Assembly (NCBI GenBank): GCA_023386885.1
Contig: JAEWIX010000005.1
Location: forward strand, 1 to 64,000
Origin: Pseudomonadota bacterium
GTDB lineage: Bacteria > Pseudomonadota > Alphaproteobacteria > Rhizobiales > Xanthobacteraceae
Reading direction: 5' to 3'
DNA: 64,000 nucleotides
The first letter of the stretch is position 1; each line of letters begins with the position of its first letter. Position numbers and translations under genes: made by a program. Below are positions 51,518-60,499 of the stretch, piece by piece. The notes under the pieces were generated by a model, which worked only from the letters and a program-made list of their open reading frames with translations, did not search any database and was not told the DNA's origin.

Positions 51518-52113
51518 GAGTTTCTTTCATCTTCATTCTTGGCGCCGAAGGGGCGCTTCACGGTGGTCCACAGCGCACCTGCGACCAGAGAAACCGCTCC
51601 GATCGGCTTGGCCGCGGAGGCTTGCGGCGCCGATGCGGCGTCAGCGCCCTGCGCATCGGTCGATGCCGCGATCTGCTTCTCGAGCGATTTCGCGAACTGA
51701 TTGATGAGCTGCGCGGCGATGGTCTGAATCATTCCCGCGCTGCGGCCATACTGCGCAACCGAACCCGACAAATTGAGATCGGTATCGATCAGAACCTTGC
51801 TGCCGGATCCGTTCGGCTCGAGCCGGAAGCTAGCGGTCGCGCTGGCGCCGCCGCGCCCCTTGGAATCCGTTCCCTGCGCCTTGACGCGCGCAGTGTGCGC
51901 CGTGTCGTCGCGCTCCTCGAATTTGGCGGTGCCCGCGAAGGCAAGAACCACCGGCCCCATGCGAACCGCGACCTTGCCCTTGTAGGTCTCGGGATCGACG
52001 ACTTCCGTCAATTCAGCACCGGGCATGCACGGCGCAATCGCCGGAATGTTCATCAACATGCGCCACGCATCCGCAGGCGGCAGCGACACGTTGAAGCTGT
52101 TTGAAAACTGCAT
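51514..52113 (-). CDS. coxG: CoxG family SRPBCC protein
   Basis: A 199-residue protein of the CoxG (carbon monoxide dehydrogenase subunit G) family: an SRPBCC/START-like domain (LPPADAWRMLMNIPAIAPCMPGAELTEV, YKGKVAVRMGPV) followed by an Ala-rich linker and a short amphipathic C-terminus (GAVSLVAGALWTTV) that may attach to membrane. CoxG proteins recruit molybdenum hydroxylases to the membrane. Here the nearest hydroxylase genes are 10 kb away, and this copy lies in an amidase-CoA-ligase operon. It shares one base with the amidase stop. Confidence 0.83.
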   Translation of the reverse strand: MQFSNSFNVSLPPADAWRMLMNIPAIAPCMPGAELTEVVDPETYKGKVAVRMGPVVLAFAGTAKFEERDDTAHTARVKAQGTDSKGRGGASATASFRLEPNGSGSKVLIDTDLNLSGSVAQYGRSAGMIQTIAAQLINQFAKSLEKQIAASTDAQGADAASAPQASAAKPIGAVSLVAGALWTTVKRPFGAKNEDERNS

Positions 52114-53447
52114 CAGGAACTCCCGGTGTCAGTGGATTCGAACGGAGACGGCGGCGTGCAGATGTCGAACACCCACTTCGCCAGTTGAAGGAGGCGGGCA
52201 TCATCGAGACGCCGCCCCACCAACTGCACGCCGACGGGCAATCCGGACGGCCCCGTTGCCAATGGCAATGTCATTGCGGGCAGATGCAACAGGCTCCAGA
52301 TTTCCTGAAACGATGCATCGCCGGTGGACGCAAGCCCCATGGGTGCTTCGCCGTTGACCGCCGCGGTCAGGATCGCATCGTGCGCCCCAATGATATCGGC
52401 CATACGGACGCGCCAGCTTTCCACCAGCCTCACCGCGGCGAGATAGCTGTCGTATGAATATGTCCTGCCGTCGGTGACGACGCGCAACATCGCACTGCTG
52501 AGCTGCCTCGCATGATACTGCAGCTCCCATGCCAGCGCGCGGGCACGCTCGTAACCGTTGATGACGATCCGCGCCTTGCTCAGCTCGGCAAAGCCGTCCG
52601 GTACCGGCAGTTCTTCAATGCGCGCGCCGCGATCCCGTAGGCGACGCACGGTCTGCTGGATTGCGGACACGGTTTCGGACGCTGCGCGATCCCACTGATG
52701 GCCGCGAAACACTAGCAAGCGTGGCGGCGTTTCCGGCGTTCCCAGGGGCGCGGTACCGGCTCCCACCAGCGCACGCCAGACCAGCGCGACATCGTTGACG
52801 TCACGCGCCATCATCCCGATGGTATCGAAACTCTCGGCAGCAAACTTCAGACCGGCGCGATTGATCGTGCCGAAGCTTGGCTTGAATCCGACGACACCGC
52901 AGAACGCCGCGGGCCGAATGATCGAGCCCCCGGTTTGCGTTCCAAGCGCAACCGACACCATGTGATCGGCTACGGCCGCCGCTGATCCACTCGATGAACC
53001 ACCCGGTGTACGATCCGGCGCGGCAGGGTGCGTGGTTGGGCCAGGAGAAACGCCGGCGAATTCCGCTGTAACGGTCTTGCCGAGAATAACCGCGCCGGCG
53101 GAGCGCAGCGCCGCCACGCACGCCGCGTCGGCGAACGGGACATAGCCATCATAAATCGGCGATCCCATACCGGTCGGCACACCGGCGACATCGATGACAT
53201 CCTTCACCGCGACCGGAATTCCGTGCAGAGGCCCCTTAGCCGCTTCGGCATCGCGCGCGTGTGCCTGATCCATGGCCGCGGCCGGATCGATATTCGCCCA
53301 CGCATGAACGGTCCGCTCGCGCATCGCGATACGGTCCAGACACGACTGAACAAGCGCGGAGGACGAAAGCCTCCCCGCCGAGATCAGCGTCGCTGCTTCG
53401 GTTGCAGTCAGACGGTTCGGAGCACGCGACGCATCCGGCTCGATCAT
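52113..53447 (-). CDS. Amidase signature family enzyme
   Basis: About 444 residues with the amidase triad: Lys in VAVKDVIDV, Ser in GGSSSGSAAAVAD, Ser in GTQTGGSIIRPA. The ATG at 53447 is preferred (AAGGA upstream); an in-frame start at 53507 adds an unconserved stretch. First gene of the operon with coxG, CoA ligase, thioesterase and quinone oxidoreductase, which suggests amide cleavage followed by CoA activation of the acid. It could be the half-amidase acting after the imidase-like gene at 56369, on the opposite strand; that is inference. Confidence 0.85.
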   Translation of the reverse strand: MIEPDASRAPNRLTATEAATLISAGRLSSSALVQSCLDRIAMRERTVHAWANIDPAAAMDQAHARDAEAAKGPLHGIPVAVKDVIDVAGVPTGMGSPIYDGYVPFADAACVAALRSAGAVILGKTVTAEFAGVSPGPTTHPAAPDRTPGGSSSGSAAAVADHMVSVALGTQTGGSIIRPAAFCGVVGFKPSFGTINRAGLKFAAESFDTIGMMARDVNDVALVWRALVGAGTAPLGTPETPPRLLVFRGHQWDRAASETVSAIQQTVRRLRDRGARIEELPVPDGFAELSKARIVINGYERARALAWELQYHARQLSSAMLRVVTDGRTYSYDSYLAAVRLVESWRVRMADIIGAHDAILTAAVNGEAPMGLASTGDASFQEIWSLLHLPAMTLPLATGPSGLPVGVQLVGRRLDDARLLQLAKWVFDICTPPSPFESTDTGSS

Positions 53448-53507
53448 CGACCCATCAATCCTTCTCGTTCTAAAATGAGTGATCGTCGCATTTTTGGGAC
53501 AAGGCAA

Positions 53508-53519
53508 GCAAAATTTTGC
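53508..53519. promoter_or_regulatory. Palindrome in the amidase/tcuA divergent region
   Basis: GCAAAATTTTGC is a perfect 12-bp palindrome 60 bp upstream of the amidase ATG within the 352-bp divergent gap to tcuA. It is a candidate operator for one or both operons. The remainder of the gap (53520-53799) is relatively A+T-rich and holds no gene I recognise. Confidence 0.35.
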
Positions 53520-53799
53520 CTGCTACATCAGAAAGACCCCAAAAAGATCAGTTATGGAACGGCGTATTCACATGCCCCCTCTGCGCTTTAATGCCGACAA
53601 ACGTACTTAAAAAGCTCAATATTTTCGGCGCGAATAGGAATAATTACCTTATTTCGGTCGTCTTTTGGCAATTCCTGCCGCGATGTGTGCCATTTTTTGT
53701 ATTTTTGCTTTACACGGAAACAAGCGGCGGTCTAAACGGAACAAAACACCACACTCCATGTCGGCGAAGGCGGCGATTGGGACTCGGGGGAGTCAGACC

Positions 53800-55239
53800 T
53801 TGAAGAACGATGGAATCGTCAGGCAGACCGCGCATCAGATGACAGAGGCCGCCGGGCAACGTCACGATGTGCTGGTGATCGGTGGCGGCAATGCCGCCTT
53901 GTGCGCGGCCATCAGCGCGCGCCGCGCCGGCGCAAGCGTACTGGTTCTGGAGGCCGCGCCACACTTCTATCGCGGCGGCAACACCCGACACACCCGCAAC
54001 ATGCGCTGCGCGCACGACAGCGCCACCGAAACCCTGAGCGGCCCCTATACCGAGGACGAATTCTGGGAAGACCTGAAGCGCGTCACCCAGGGCCACACCG
54101 ACGAAGAACTGGCGCGGCACATGATCGCGCAATCCAAGGAAATGCTGACCTGGATCGTCGACCAGGGCGTGCGGTTTCAGCCATCGCTGGGGGGAACGCT
54201 TTCGCTGGGTCGCACCAATTCATTCTTTCTCGGCGGCGGGCGCGCCATGCTGAACGCGCTTTACGCGACCGCCGAGCAACTCGGCGTCCAGATTCGTTAT
54301 GACGCCGAAGTCGTCGGGCTCGATATCGAGAACGGCATGTTCCTGTCGGCGACCGTGAAGGAGCAAACCGGCACATCGCAGGTCCGCGCCGGCGCGCTGG
54401 TCGCGGCCTCCGGCGGCTTCGAGGCAAACATCGACTGGCTCAAACAAGGCTGGGGCGAGATCGCCGGCAACTTTCTGATTCGCGGCACGCCCTACAATCG
54501 CGGCACCATCCTGCGCATCCTGATCGACAACAATATCCAGCAGATCGGCGACGTCACGCAATGCCACGCAGTCGCAATCGACGCGCGCGCGCCGAAGTTC
54601 GATGGCGGTATCATCACGCGGCTGGATTGCGTCATTTACGGCATCGTCGTGAACAGGAATTGCGAGCGCTTCTACGACGAGGGCGAGGACATCTGGCCGA
54701 AACGCTACGCCATCTGGGGCCGGCTGGTCGCGGCGCAGCCCGATCAGATCGCTTATATCATCTTCGATGCGCGTTCGCTGAAACTGTTCATGCCGTCGCT
54801 ATTTCCGCCGATCAAAGGCGACAGCATCGCGGACCTGGCCAAGCAACTCGACCTCGATCCTGAAAAACTCACCGAGACCGTCGCGACTTTCAACAATGCG
54901 GTTCAACCCGGCACTTTCGATCCGGACAATTACGACGATTGCACCACCGCTGGCCTGACGCCGCCCAAAACCCATTGGGCCCGCAAGATCGAGCAAGGAC
55001 CGTTCTATGCTTATCCGGTGCGCCCCGGCATCACCTTCACCTATCTCGGCGTCAAGGTGAACAAGGAAGCGCGCATGATCATGACCGACGGCAAGCCCAC
55101 CGCGAACATGTTTGCGGCCGGAGAGATCATGGCAGGCAACGTGCTAGGGCAAGGCTATGCGGCCGGAATCGGCATGACTATCGGCAGCGTATTCGGACGC
55201 GCCGCGGGACAGGGAGCGGCAAAACATGCACGCAACTAG
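53800..55239 (+). CDS. tcuA: FAD-dependent tricarballylate dehydrogenase-like protein TcuA
   Basis: About 479 residues of the FAD-dependent succinate dehydrogenase/fumarate reductase flavoprotein family. The FAD-binding motif VLVIGGGNAALCAAISARR, the GGNTRHTRNMR block and the C-terminal AGEIMAGNVLGQGYAAGIGMTIG match TcuA, which oxidises tricarballylate to cis-aconitate. The start is uncertain: a TTG at 53800 has GGGGGAG at good spacing, while ATGs at 53758 and 53839 lack one. It overlaps tcuB by 14 bp. The true substrate could be another di- or tricarboxylate. Confidence 0.83.
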   Translation: MKNDGIVRQTAHQMTEAAGQRHDVLVIGGGNAALCAAISARRAGASVLVLEAAPHFYRGGNTRHTRNMRCAHDSATETLSGPYTEDEFWEDLKRVTQGHTDEELARHMIAQSKEMLTWIVDQGVRFQPSLGGTLSLGRTNSFFLGGGRAMLNALYATAEQLGVQIRYDAEVVGLDIENGMFLSATVKEQTGTSQVRAGALVAASGGFEANIDWLKQGWGEIAGNFLIRGTPYNRGTILRILIDNNIQQIGDVTQCHAVAIDARAPKFDGGIITRLDCVIYGIVVNRNCERFYDEGEDIWPKRYAIWGRLVAAQPDQIAYIIFDARSLKLFMPSLFPPIKGDSIADLAKQLDLDPEKLTETVATFNNAVQPGTFDPDNYDDCTTAGLTPPKTHWARKIEQGPFYAYPVRPGITFTYLGVKVNKEARMIMTDGKPTANMFAAGEIMAGNVLGQGYAAGIGMTIGSVFGRAAGQGAAKHARN

Positions 55240-56326
55240 CGCATTGGCGGAAGCCGATCGTCTGATGACGGTCTGCAACTCCTGCCGCTACTGCGAAGGC
55301 ATTTGTGCGGTCTTTCCGGCCATGGAGATGCGCCGCGCCTTCAGCGACGGCGATCTCAATTACCTCGCCAATCTCTGTCATGGCTGCAGCGCCTGCTACT
55401 ACGATTGCCAGTTTTCTCCGCCGCACGAGTTCAACGTCAATGTCCCGGTGACGATGGCAAAGGTCCGCACCGAGTCCTACGAGGCCTATGCGTGGCCGCG
55501 CTTCCTGGCACCGACGTTCCGGCGCAACGGCCTCGTCATCAGCATCGCGACGTGCCTGAGCGTGTTCGCCTTCATCGTCGGCTTCGTTGCCGTGCGCGAT
55601 CCAGGCGTGCTGTTCGGCACCCATGTCGGCCCCGGCGCCTTCTACAAACTGATGCCGCACAACACGATGGCATTGCTGTTCGGCGCGGCGTTCCTCTACG
55701 CGATGATCGCCATCGCCATGGGCATTCGCAACTTCTGGCGTGACATCGGCGAGCCGACCAATACGCTGACGAAATTCACGCCGCTCTGGCAGGCGATCAA
55801 GGATGCCTCCAGCCTGCGCTATCTCGACGGCGGCGGCGTTGGCTGCATGAACGACGAGGACAAGCCGACCGATACGCGGCGCATCTATCATCATCTCACC
55901 TTCTACGGCTTCCTGCTGTGTTTTGCCGCGACGACAACCGCGACCGGCTATCATTATCTGCTCGGACTGGAAGCGCCCTACCCCTGGTATGACCTGCCTG
56001 TGCTGCTGGGGACGCTCGGCGGCATCGGCCTCGTCATCGGGCCGATCGGCCTGCTGCGTGGCAAATTCCAACGCGACAGCGATCTGGTCGAAGCGCGATC
56101 CTACGGTATGGACGTCGGATTTCTTGTCATGTTGCTGCTGACAAGCGTCACCGGCCTGCTGCTTCTTGTGCTGCGCGCGACACCGGCGATGGGGATGCTT
56201 CTCGCGCTTCACATCGGCATTGTGTTCGCCCTGTTCATCACCATGCCTTACGGCAAGTTCGTTCACGGGTTCTATCGGTTTCTGGCGCTCGTCCGCTACG
56301 CGAAGGAGCGCGGCAGCGCCCATTGA
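55226..56326 (+). CDS. tcuB: Iron-sulfur membrane electron-transfer protein TcuB
   Basis: A 366-residue protein. The N-terminus carries two cysteine clusters (CNSCRYCEGIC and CHGCSACYYDC), expected to bind 4Fe-4S centres, followed by about six transmembrane helices with histidines suited to haem binding. This architecture matches TcuB, which reoxidises TcuA's FADH2 and passes electrons to the quinone pool. The gene order tcuA-tcuB is conserved; a tcuC transporter is not present here. Confidence 0.87.
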   Translation: MHATSALAEADRLMTVCNSCRYCEGICAVFPAMEMRRAFSDGDLNYLANLCHGCSACYYDCQFSPPHEFNVNVPVTMAKVRTESYEAYAWPRFLAPTFRRNGLVISIATCLSVFAFIVGFVAVRDPGVLFGTHVGPGAFYKLMPHNTMALLFGAAFLYAMIAIAMGIRNFWRDIGEPTNTLTKFTPLWQAIKDASSLRYLDGGGVGCMNDEDKPTDTRRIYHHLTFYGFLLCFAATTTATGYHYLLGLEAPYPWYDLPVLLGTLGGIGLVIGPIGLLRGKFQRDSDLVEARSYGMDVGFLVMLLLTSVTGLLLLVLRATPAMGMLLALHIGIVFALFITMPYGKFVHGFYRFLALVRYAKERGSAH

Positions 56327-56368
56327 TCGGTCCCGCACGTCCTGCCGTCAACCAGAAGGAAACGTCGG

Positions 56369-57262
56369 ATGCGCCTCAAACAACACGGCCGCTATGACTA
56401 CTCGCCGATTCATCAGCGACCGGCTTTCCGATGGCCAGGCGACAAGAAGCTCGCGTTCTACGTCGCTCTGAATGTCGAGAACTTCAGTTTCGGCGAGGGC
56501 CTCGGCCATACACCGACCGCGCTCGGCCCGCCGCCGGACACCCGCAACTTCGGCTGGCGTGACTATGGCCTCCGCGTCGGCATCTGGCGGATCTTCGACA
56601 TGATGGACAGCTTCGGCCTGCCGATGAGCCATCTCATCAATGCCTCGGTCTGCGAAACCATGCCGCAGATTCCGGAACGCATCCGCCTGCGCAAGGACGA
56701 AGTGATTGGGCATGGCTATACCAATTCGGAGCGGCAGTCCGAAATGGACGAGCCGACCGAGACCGCAATGATCCGACACGCCACCGAAACACTGGCGCAG
56801 CACTGCGGCCAACGCCCCTACGGATGGATGGGTCCGTGGATCGCCGAGACGCCGACCACCCCGGATATCCTGAAGGAAGCGGGCTATACCTTCGTGATGG
56901 ATTGGCCGGCGGACGATCAACCGTTCTGGATGCGCACGCGCTCGGGGCCGATTCTCTCTGTGCCCTACCCGATCGAGATCAACGACAGTCCGACGATGCT
57001 GAGCCGCCAACAACCGGCGACCGATTTTCATCGGATGATCATCGATCAGTTCGAGGAAATGCTGACGCTATCGGATCAGCAGTCGCTGGTGTTCGGCATC
57101 TCGATGCACACGTTTGTCGCCGGACAGCCGTTCCGGTTGCGGCAGATCCGCAGTGCGATCTCGGATATCCTCAGTCATCCGCGTTTTTCCGACGTCTGGG
57201 TAACGACGCCCGGCGGCATCGCATCCTATGCGGCAACGTTGCCGGACGGCATCGTTCCCTGA
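56369..57262 (+). CDS. Polysaccharide-deacetylase-fold hydrolase, PuuE allantoinase/cyclic-imidase-like
   Basis: A 297-residue NodB/polysaccharide deacetylase-fold protein without a signal peptide. Blocks GWRDYGLRVGIWRIFDMMD, VIGHGYTNSERQ and WMGPWIAETPTTPDIL resemble PuuE-type allantoinases and the cyclic imide hydrolase of Pseudomonas putida, of very similar length. It would open a cyclic amide or imide ring in the cytoplasm. It lies 42 bp after tcuB in the same operon, ahead of a hairpin. Imide hydrolysis giving a half-amide for the nearby amidase is an attractive but unproven role. Confidence 0.75.
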   Translation: MRLKQHGRYDYSPIHQRPAFRWPGDKKLAFYVALNVENFSFGEGLGHTPTALGPPPDTRNFGWRDYGLRVGIWRIFDMMDSFGLPMSHLINASVCETMPQIPERIRLRKDEVIGHGYTNSERQSEMDEPTETAMIRHATETLAQHCGQRPYGWMGPWIAETPTTPDILKEAGYTFVMDWPADDQPFWMRTRSGPILSVPYPIEINDSPTMLSRQQPATDFHRMIIDQFEEMLTLSDQQSLVFGISMHTFVAGQPFRLRQIRSAISDILSHPRFSDVWVTTPGGIASYAATLPDGIVP

Positions 57263-57295
57263 CATCGCCCGCGTCAAACACATCCGACAAAAACA

Positions 57296-57330
57296 TGGGG
57301 CCTCTCACCACTTTGCGATGAGAGGCCCCA
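57296..57330 (-). terminator. Intrinsic terminator of the coxG/molybdenum hydroxylase operon
   Basis: A perfect 12-bp stem (TGGGGCCTCTCA / TGAGAGGCCCCA, 11-base loop) in the gap between the deacetylase gene and the convergent coxG-like gene. On the minus strand it is followed by TGTTTTTGT, so it terminates the large minus-strand operon; on the plus strand there is no T-run, though it could also end that transcript. Confidence 0.8.
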
Positions 57331-57354
57331 GTTCGAAGGCAAGGTATCAAAGCT

Positions 57355-57807
57355 TTATTTCAGAGCTTCGGCGAAATTATTGAAGAACTGATCCGCCGTC
57401 TTGCTGGCGACGCCGTTGATCAGGCGGCTGCCAAGTTGGGCGATCTTGCCTCCGACCTCAGCGTTGACTTCGTATTCGAGCTTGCAGCTTTCCGGCGCAT
57501 CCGGGATGTCGTGCAGACGTACGCGCGCACCGCCCTTGGCAAAGCCGGCGATCCCGCCCTCACCCTGGCCGACAATACGATAACCGTTCGGCGGATCGAT
57601 ATCCGTCAGTTCGACTGATCCCTTGAACACCGCGCCGACCGGACCGACCTTCAATTTCACCGTTGCGCGAAAGGCCGTATCGCCGATCTTCTCAAGGTCC
57701 TGGCATCCGGGAATCGCAGCCTTCAATGCTTCCGGGTCGTTCAACTTCGTCCACACCGTATCGCGGTCGGCGTGCAGGGTGACCTCACCCGTCATGGTCA
57801 TCGCCAT
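57355..57807 (-). CDS. coxG: CoxG family SRPBCC protein
   Basis: A 150-residue SRPBCC-fold protein of the CoxG family (TGEVTLHADRDTVWTKLNDPEALKAAIPGCQ, KVGPVGAVFKGSVEL). It lacks the C-terminal extension of the copy at 51514. It is the last gene of the operon that also carries the molybdenum hydroxylase subunits, so it fits the known role of CoxG in docking or maturing such enzymes. 32 bp separate it from the LivG gene. Confidence 0.86.
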   Translation of the reverse strand: MAMTMTGEVTLHADRDTVWTKLNDPEALKAAIPGCQDLEKIGDTAFRATVKLKVGPVGAVFKGSVELTDIDPPNGYRIVGQGEGGIAGFAKGGARVRLHDIPDAPESCKLEYEVNAEVGGKIAQLGSRLINGVASKTADQFFNNFAEALK

Positions 57808-57839
57808 ATCACTGGTCTCTTCTGTCTATCGGAAATGTC

Positions 57840-58622
57840 TTATGCCGGCCGCGCGACGGGAACGCCGGAAGTTTCGGCGAAGCGCTGCGCGAACTTGTTG
57901 CCGAGATAGGCCTCGATCACCTTGGGGTCCCGCATCACCTCATCGGTCGGACCTTCGCTCGCCACCGCACCGTGGTGCAGCACGACGGTCCGCTCGGCGA
58001 GCGCGGTGACGACGCGCATCAGATGCTCAATCACGACGATGGTGATTCCAGTGGCGGCGATCGACCGGATCATCTGGATCGCTTCATCGATCTCGGACGA
58101 ATTCAAGCCGGCATTGACCTCGTCGAGCATCAGCAAGCGCGGATTCATCGCCAGGCTCTTGGCAAGCTCCAACCGCTTGCGATTAGCCAACGCCAGTTCC
58201 GACGCCGGCATATCCTTGAGGTGCGCCAGCTTGGTAAACTCCAGGCACTCAATCGCCTTGTCGCGCGCCTGCACCATTCCGCGATGACCGGCATAGATCG
58301 CGCCCGCCATCACGTTCTCAAGCACGGTCATCCGGGCAAACGGTTGCACGATCTGAAACGTCCGCGCGATTCCGCTCTGCGCGATCAAATGCGGCTTCTT
58401 GCGGGTGATGCTTTTGCCATCGAAAATGACATCGCCGCTGCTGGCTGACAGAAAGCCGGAGATCAGGTTGACGAGAGTGGTCTTGCCCGCGCCATTCGGA
58501 CCGATCAGACCGACGATCTCGCCAGCATGCAGTTTAAGGCTGACATTATCGACGGCTCGAATACCTTCGAACAGGCGCGAAACCGACTTCAATTCGAGAA
58601 CAGGCGTCGTGGCCTTCGTCAT
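57840..58622 (-). CDS. livG: Liv-type ABC transporter ATP-binding protein (LivG)
   Basis: A 260-residue ABC ATPase with Walker A GPNGAGKTT, a LivG-type signature region (ASELALANRKRLELAKSL) and Walker B LLMLDEVNAGLNSSE, in which the usual Pro after Glu is replaced by Val. The C-terminal VIEHLMRVVTALAERTVVL is LivG-like. It overlaps livM by 4 bp. No LivF partner is found in this operon within the window. Confidence 0.86.
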   Translation of the reverse strand: MTKATTPVLELKSVSRLFEGIRAVDNVSLKLHAGEIVGLIGPNGAGKTTLVNLISGFLSASSGDVIFDGKSITRKKPHLIAQSGIARTFQIVQPFARMTVLENVMAGAIYAGHRGMVQARDKAIECLEFTKLAHLKDMPASELALANRKRLELAKSLAMNPRLLMLDEVNAGLNSSEIDEAIQMIRSIAATGITIVVIEHLMRVVTALAERTVVLHHGAVASEGPTDEVMRDPKVIEAYLGNKFAQRFAETSGVPVARPA

Positions 58623-59614
58623 GATGCAGACCTCGCGATGTCAGACGTAGCTGGCCTCGTCGATCTTGACGCACCGAACTTCTTGAAGATGTCCCGCCAG
58701 GTCAGGCCGAGTATTCCGACCGGGAGGAAATAGATGACGGTGACCACGATGAGACCCAGAATTCCGCTGTGCCAGTTGATGAAGTAGGCCCAGACGAATT
58801 CCTTGAGGATCACATAGGACACGCCGCCGATGAGCGGCCCGAAGATCGTGCCCATGCCACCCAGCATCACCATCACGGGAATCTCGATCGTCATGATGAT
58901 ATTGAACGCATCTTTCGGCTCGATGAAGGCCACCATCGACGCATAGATGGCGCCCGTCGCTGCACCCAGCACCCCGGTGAGCACGAACGCGCCGACCTTG
59001 TACTTGAAAACGTCGATGCCAACCATCGAGGCGGCCTGTTCGTTCTGACGAATACAGCGGAGACCGAAGCCGAATTGAGTTCGGTCCACGATCGCGGTAA
59101 CGAGAAATGCGATGAAGGCAAGCCCCAGCATCGCGAGATAGAAGTAGCGGCCAACCTCATCCGGGGAACCTGCATGAATCGGAAGATTCAATCCGATCGC
59201 TCCTCCGGTCAGTTGATCCCAATTGTTGGCCACCTCACGAAGCACTTCGACGCTCGCAATCGTGCCGACCGCGAAATAGTGCCCCTTGAGTCGAAGCAGC
59301 GGCACGCCCAACAGCAGCGCGAACAACAATCCGACGCCAGCCGCAACGAACCATGCGAGCGTCTCGGGAACACCCGCCGCCTGCGCAATGCCGCCGGCAT
59401 AGGCCCCAATGCCGAAGAACGAGATCATGCACAGCGCAGGGTAGCCCATGTAGCCGCCCACGATGTTCCAGGCCCAGCACAGCGAGCACAGCATCGCCAG
59501 CGTCGTTCCCACCTGCAGGTAGTAGTTATCAAGAACCACCGACAACACCGCCCCGCATGCGAACAGCAGGACGCCGAAGGCGATCTTGAGCACGAAAGCT
59601 CTGTCGATAATCAT
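58619..59614 (-). CDS. livM: Liv-type ABC transporter permease (LivM)
   Basis: A permease of 331 residues with LivM blocks NIVGGYMGYPALCMISFFGIGAY, GHYFAVGTIA and CIRQNEQAASMVGIDVFKYK. The ATG at 59614 overlaps the livH stop (ATGA); in-frame sequence upstream to 60328 is antisense-like reading of livH and not part of the protein. It ends with a polar tail rich in Ser/Thr/Arg. Confidence 0.86.
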   Translation of the reverse strand: MIIDRAFVLKIAFGVLLFACGAVLSVVLDNYYLQVGTTLAMLCSLCWAWNIVGGYMGYPALCMISFFGIGAYAGGIAQAAGVPETLAWFVAAGVGLLFALLLGVPLLRLKGHYFAVGTIASVEVLREVANNWDQLTGGAIGLNLPIHAGSPDEVGRYFYLAMLGLAFIAFLVTAIVDRTQFGFGLRCIRQNEQAASMVGIDVFKYKVGAFVLTGVLGAATGAIYASMVAFIEPKDAFNIIMTIEIPVMVMLGGMGTIFGPLIGGVSYVILKEFVWAYFINWHSGILGLIVVTVIYFLPVGILGLTWRDIFKKFGASRSTRPATSDIARSAS

Positions 59615-60468
59615 TCGTAGCCCTTCTTTCCCATGATGCCGGTGGGAAACAATACGATCACGGCCATCATCATGATAAAGCCAACCGACGTCGCCCATTG
59701 CTGGCCGAACGTCAGCGTGCCGAGCCCCTCGACAACACCGAGCACCAGACCGCCGATGATCGCGCCGGGTACGCTGCCGAGACCGCCCAGCACGCAGATG
59801 ACGAACGCTTTTCCGAGGAATACGCCGGACATCATCGGCGTCACCGGATAGATCAGCGCCATCGCGCATCCAGCCGCACCGGCCATGAAGGCGCCGATGC
59901 CGAATGTCAGCGCGTAAATGTGCGGAATGCGGATGCCCATCAGCGCCGCCGCATGGCGATCCATCCGCACGGCGATAATCGCGCGGCCGATCTTCGAATG
60001 CCGAAGCAGCCAATAGAGCACCAGTGTGAGAATCACAGCGACCAGCATGCCGCCGAGCCGCACCACCGGCACCCGAACGCCGGCGAATTCGATGGTTCCG
60101 AAATTCGTCACCAACGACTGCGGTGTCGCGCTGAAAACGTGAATGACAAGATTGTTGACGATCAGGTCGAGACCGAACGTCAGCGTCAACGTAATCAGGA
60201 TCGGTTGCGTGATCACGCGATTGAGCAGGCCACGCTGGATAGCGTAGCCGAACACGAACAGGATCGCGCAGGCAACCGGGGCGACCGTATAGAGAGGGAG
60301 CCCCAGTTGCTGCACCCCGTAGAGGCAAAAATACGCCCCCAGCACGACCAATGAGCCGTGCAGCATGTTGACGACGTTCAACACGCCCCAGACCAGAGAG
60401 AACCCGACCGCGAGGCAGGCGTAGAGCCCGCCGGTCAAGAGTCCGTTGACAATATACTGACTTATCAT
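59611..60468 (-). CDS. livH: Liv-type ABC transporter permease (LivH)
   Basis: A 285-residue permease with the LivH signature GLYACLAVGFSLVWGVLNVVNMLHGSLVVLGAY split over its first two helices, coupling segment HAAALMGIRIPHIYALTFG, and LFPTGIMGKKGYE at the C-terminus. It follows the binding-protein gene by 31 bp in the molybdenum hydroxylase operon and forms the channel with the LivM at 58619. Confidence 0.87.
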   Translation of the reverse strand: MISQYIVNGLLTGGLYACLAVGFSLVWGVLNVVNMLHGSLVVLGAYFCLYGVQQLGLPLYTVAPVACAILFVFGYAIQRGLLNRVITQPILITLTLTFGLDLIVNNLVIHVFSATPQSLVTNFGTIEFAGVRVPVVRLGGMLVAVILTLVLYWLLRHSKIGRAIIAVRMDRHAAALMGIRIPHIYALTFGIGAFMAGAAGCAMALIYPVTPMMSGVFLGKAFVICVLGGLGSVPGAIIGGLVLGVVEGLGTLTFGQQWATSVGFIMMMAVIVLFPTGIMGKKGYE

Positions 60469-60499
60469 GACGCCCGCGTCGGTTCTCGAGTTGAGGGAG

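Noticed and set aside
55178..56338. A 386-codon minus-strand open frame
   Set aside because: Antisense to tcuB, which has conserved cysteine clusters and membrane helices; the shadow is His/Arg/Gln-rich.
59615..60328. N-terminal extension of livM
   Set aside because: It runs through livH in a different frame and has no similarity to permeases; the ATGA overlap at 59611-59614 is a normal coupled start.
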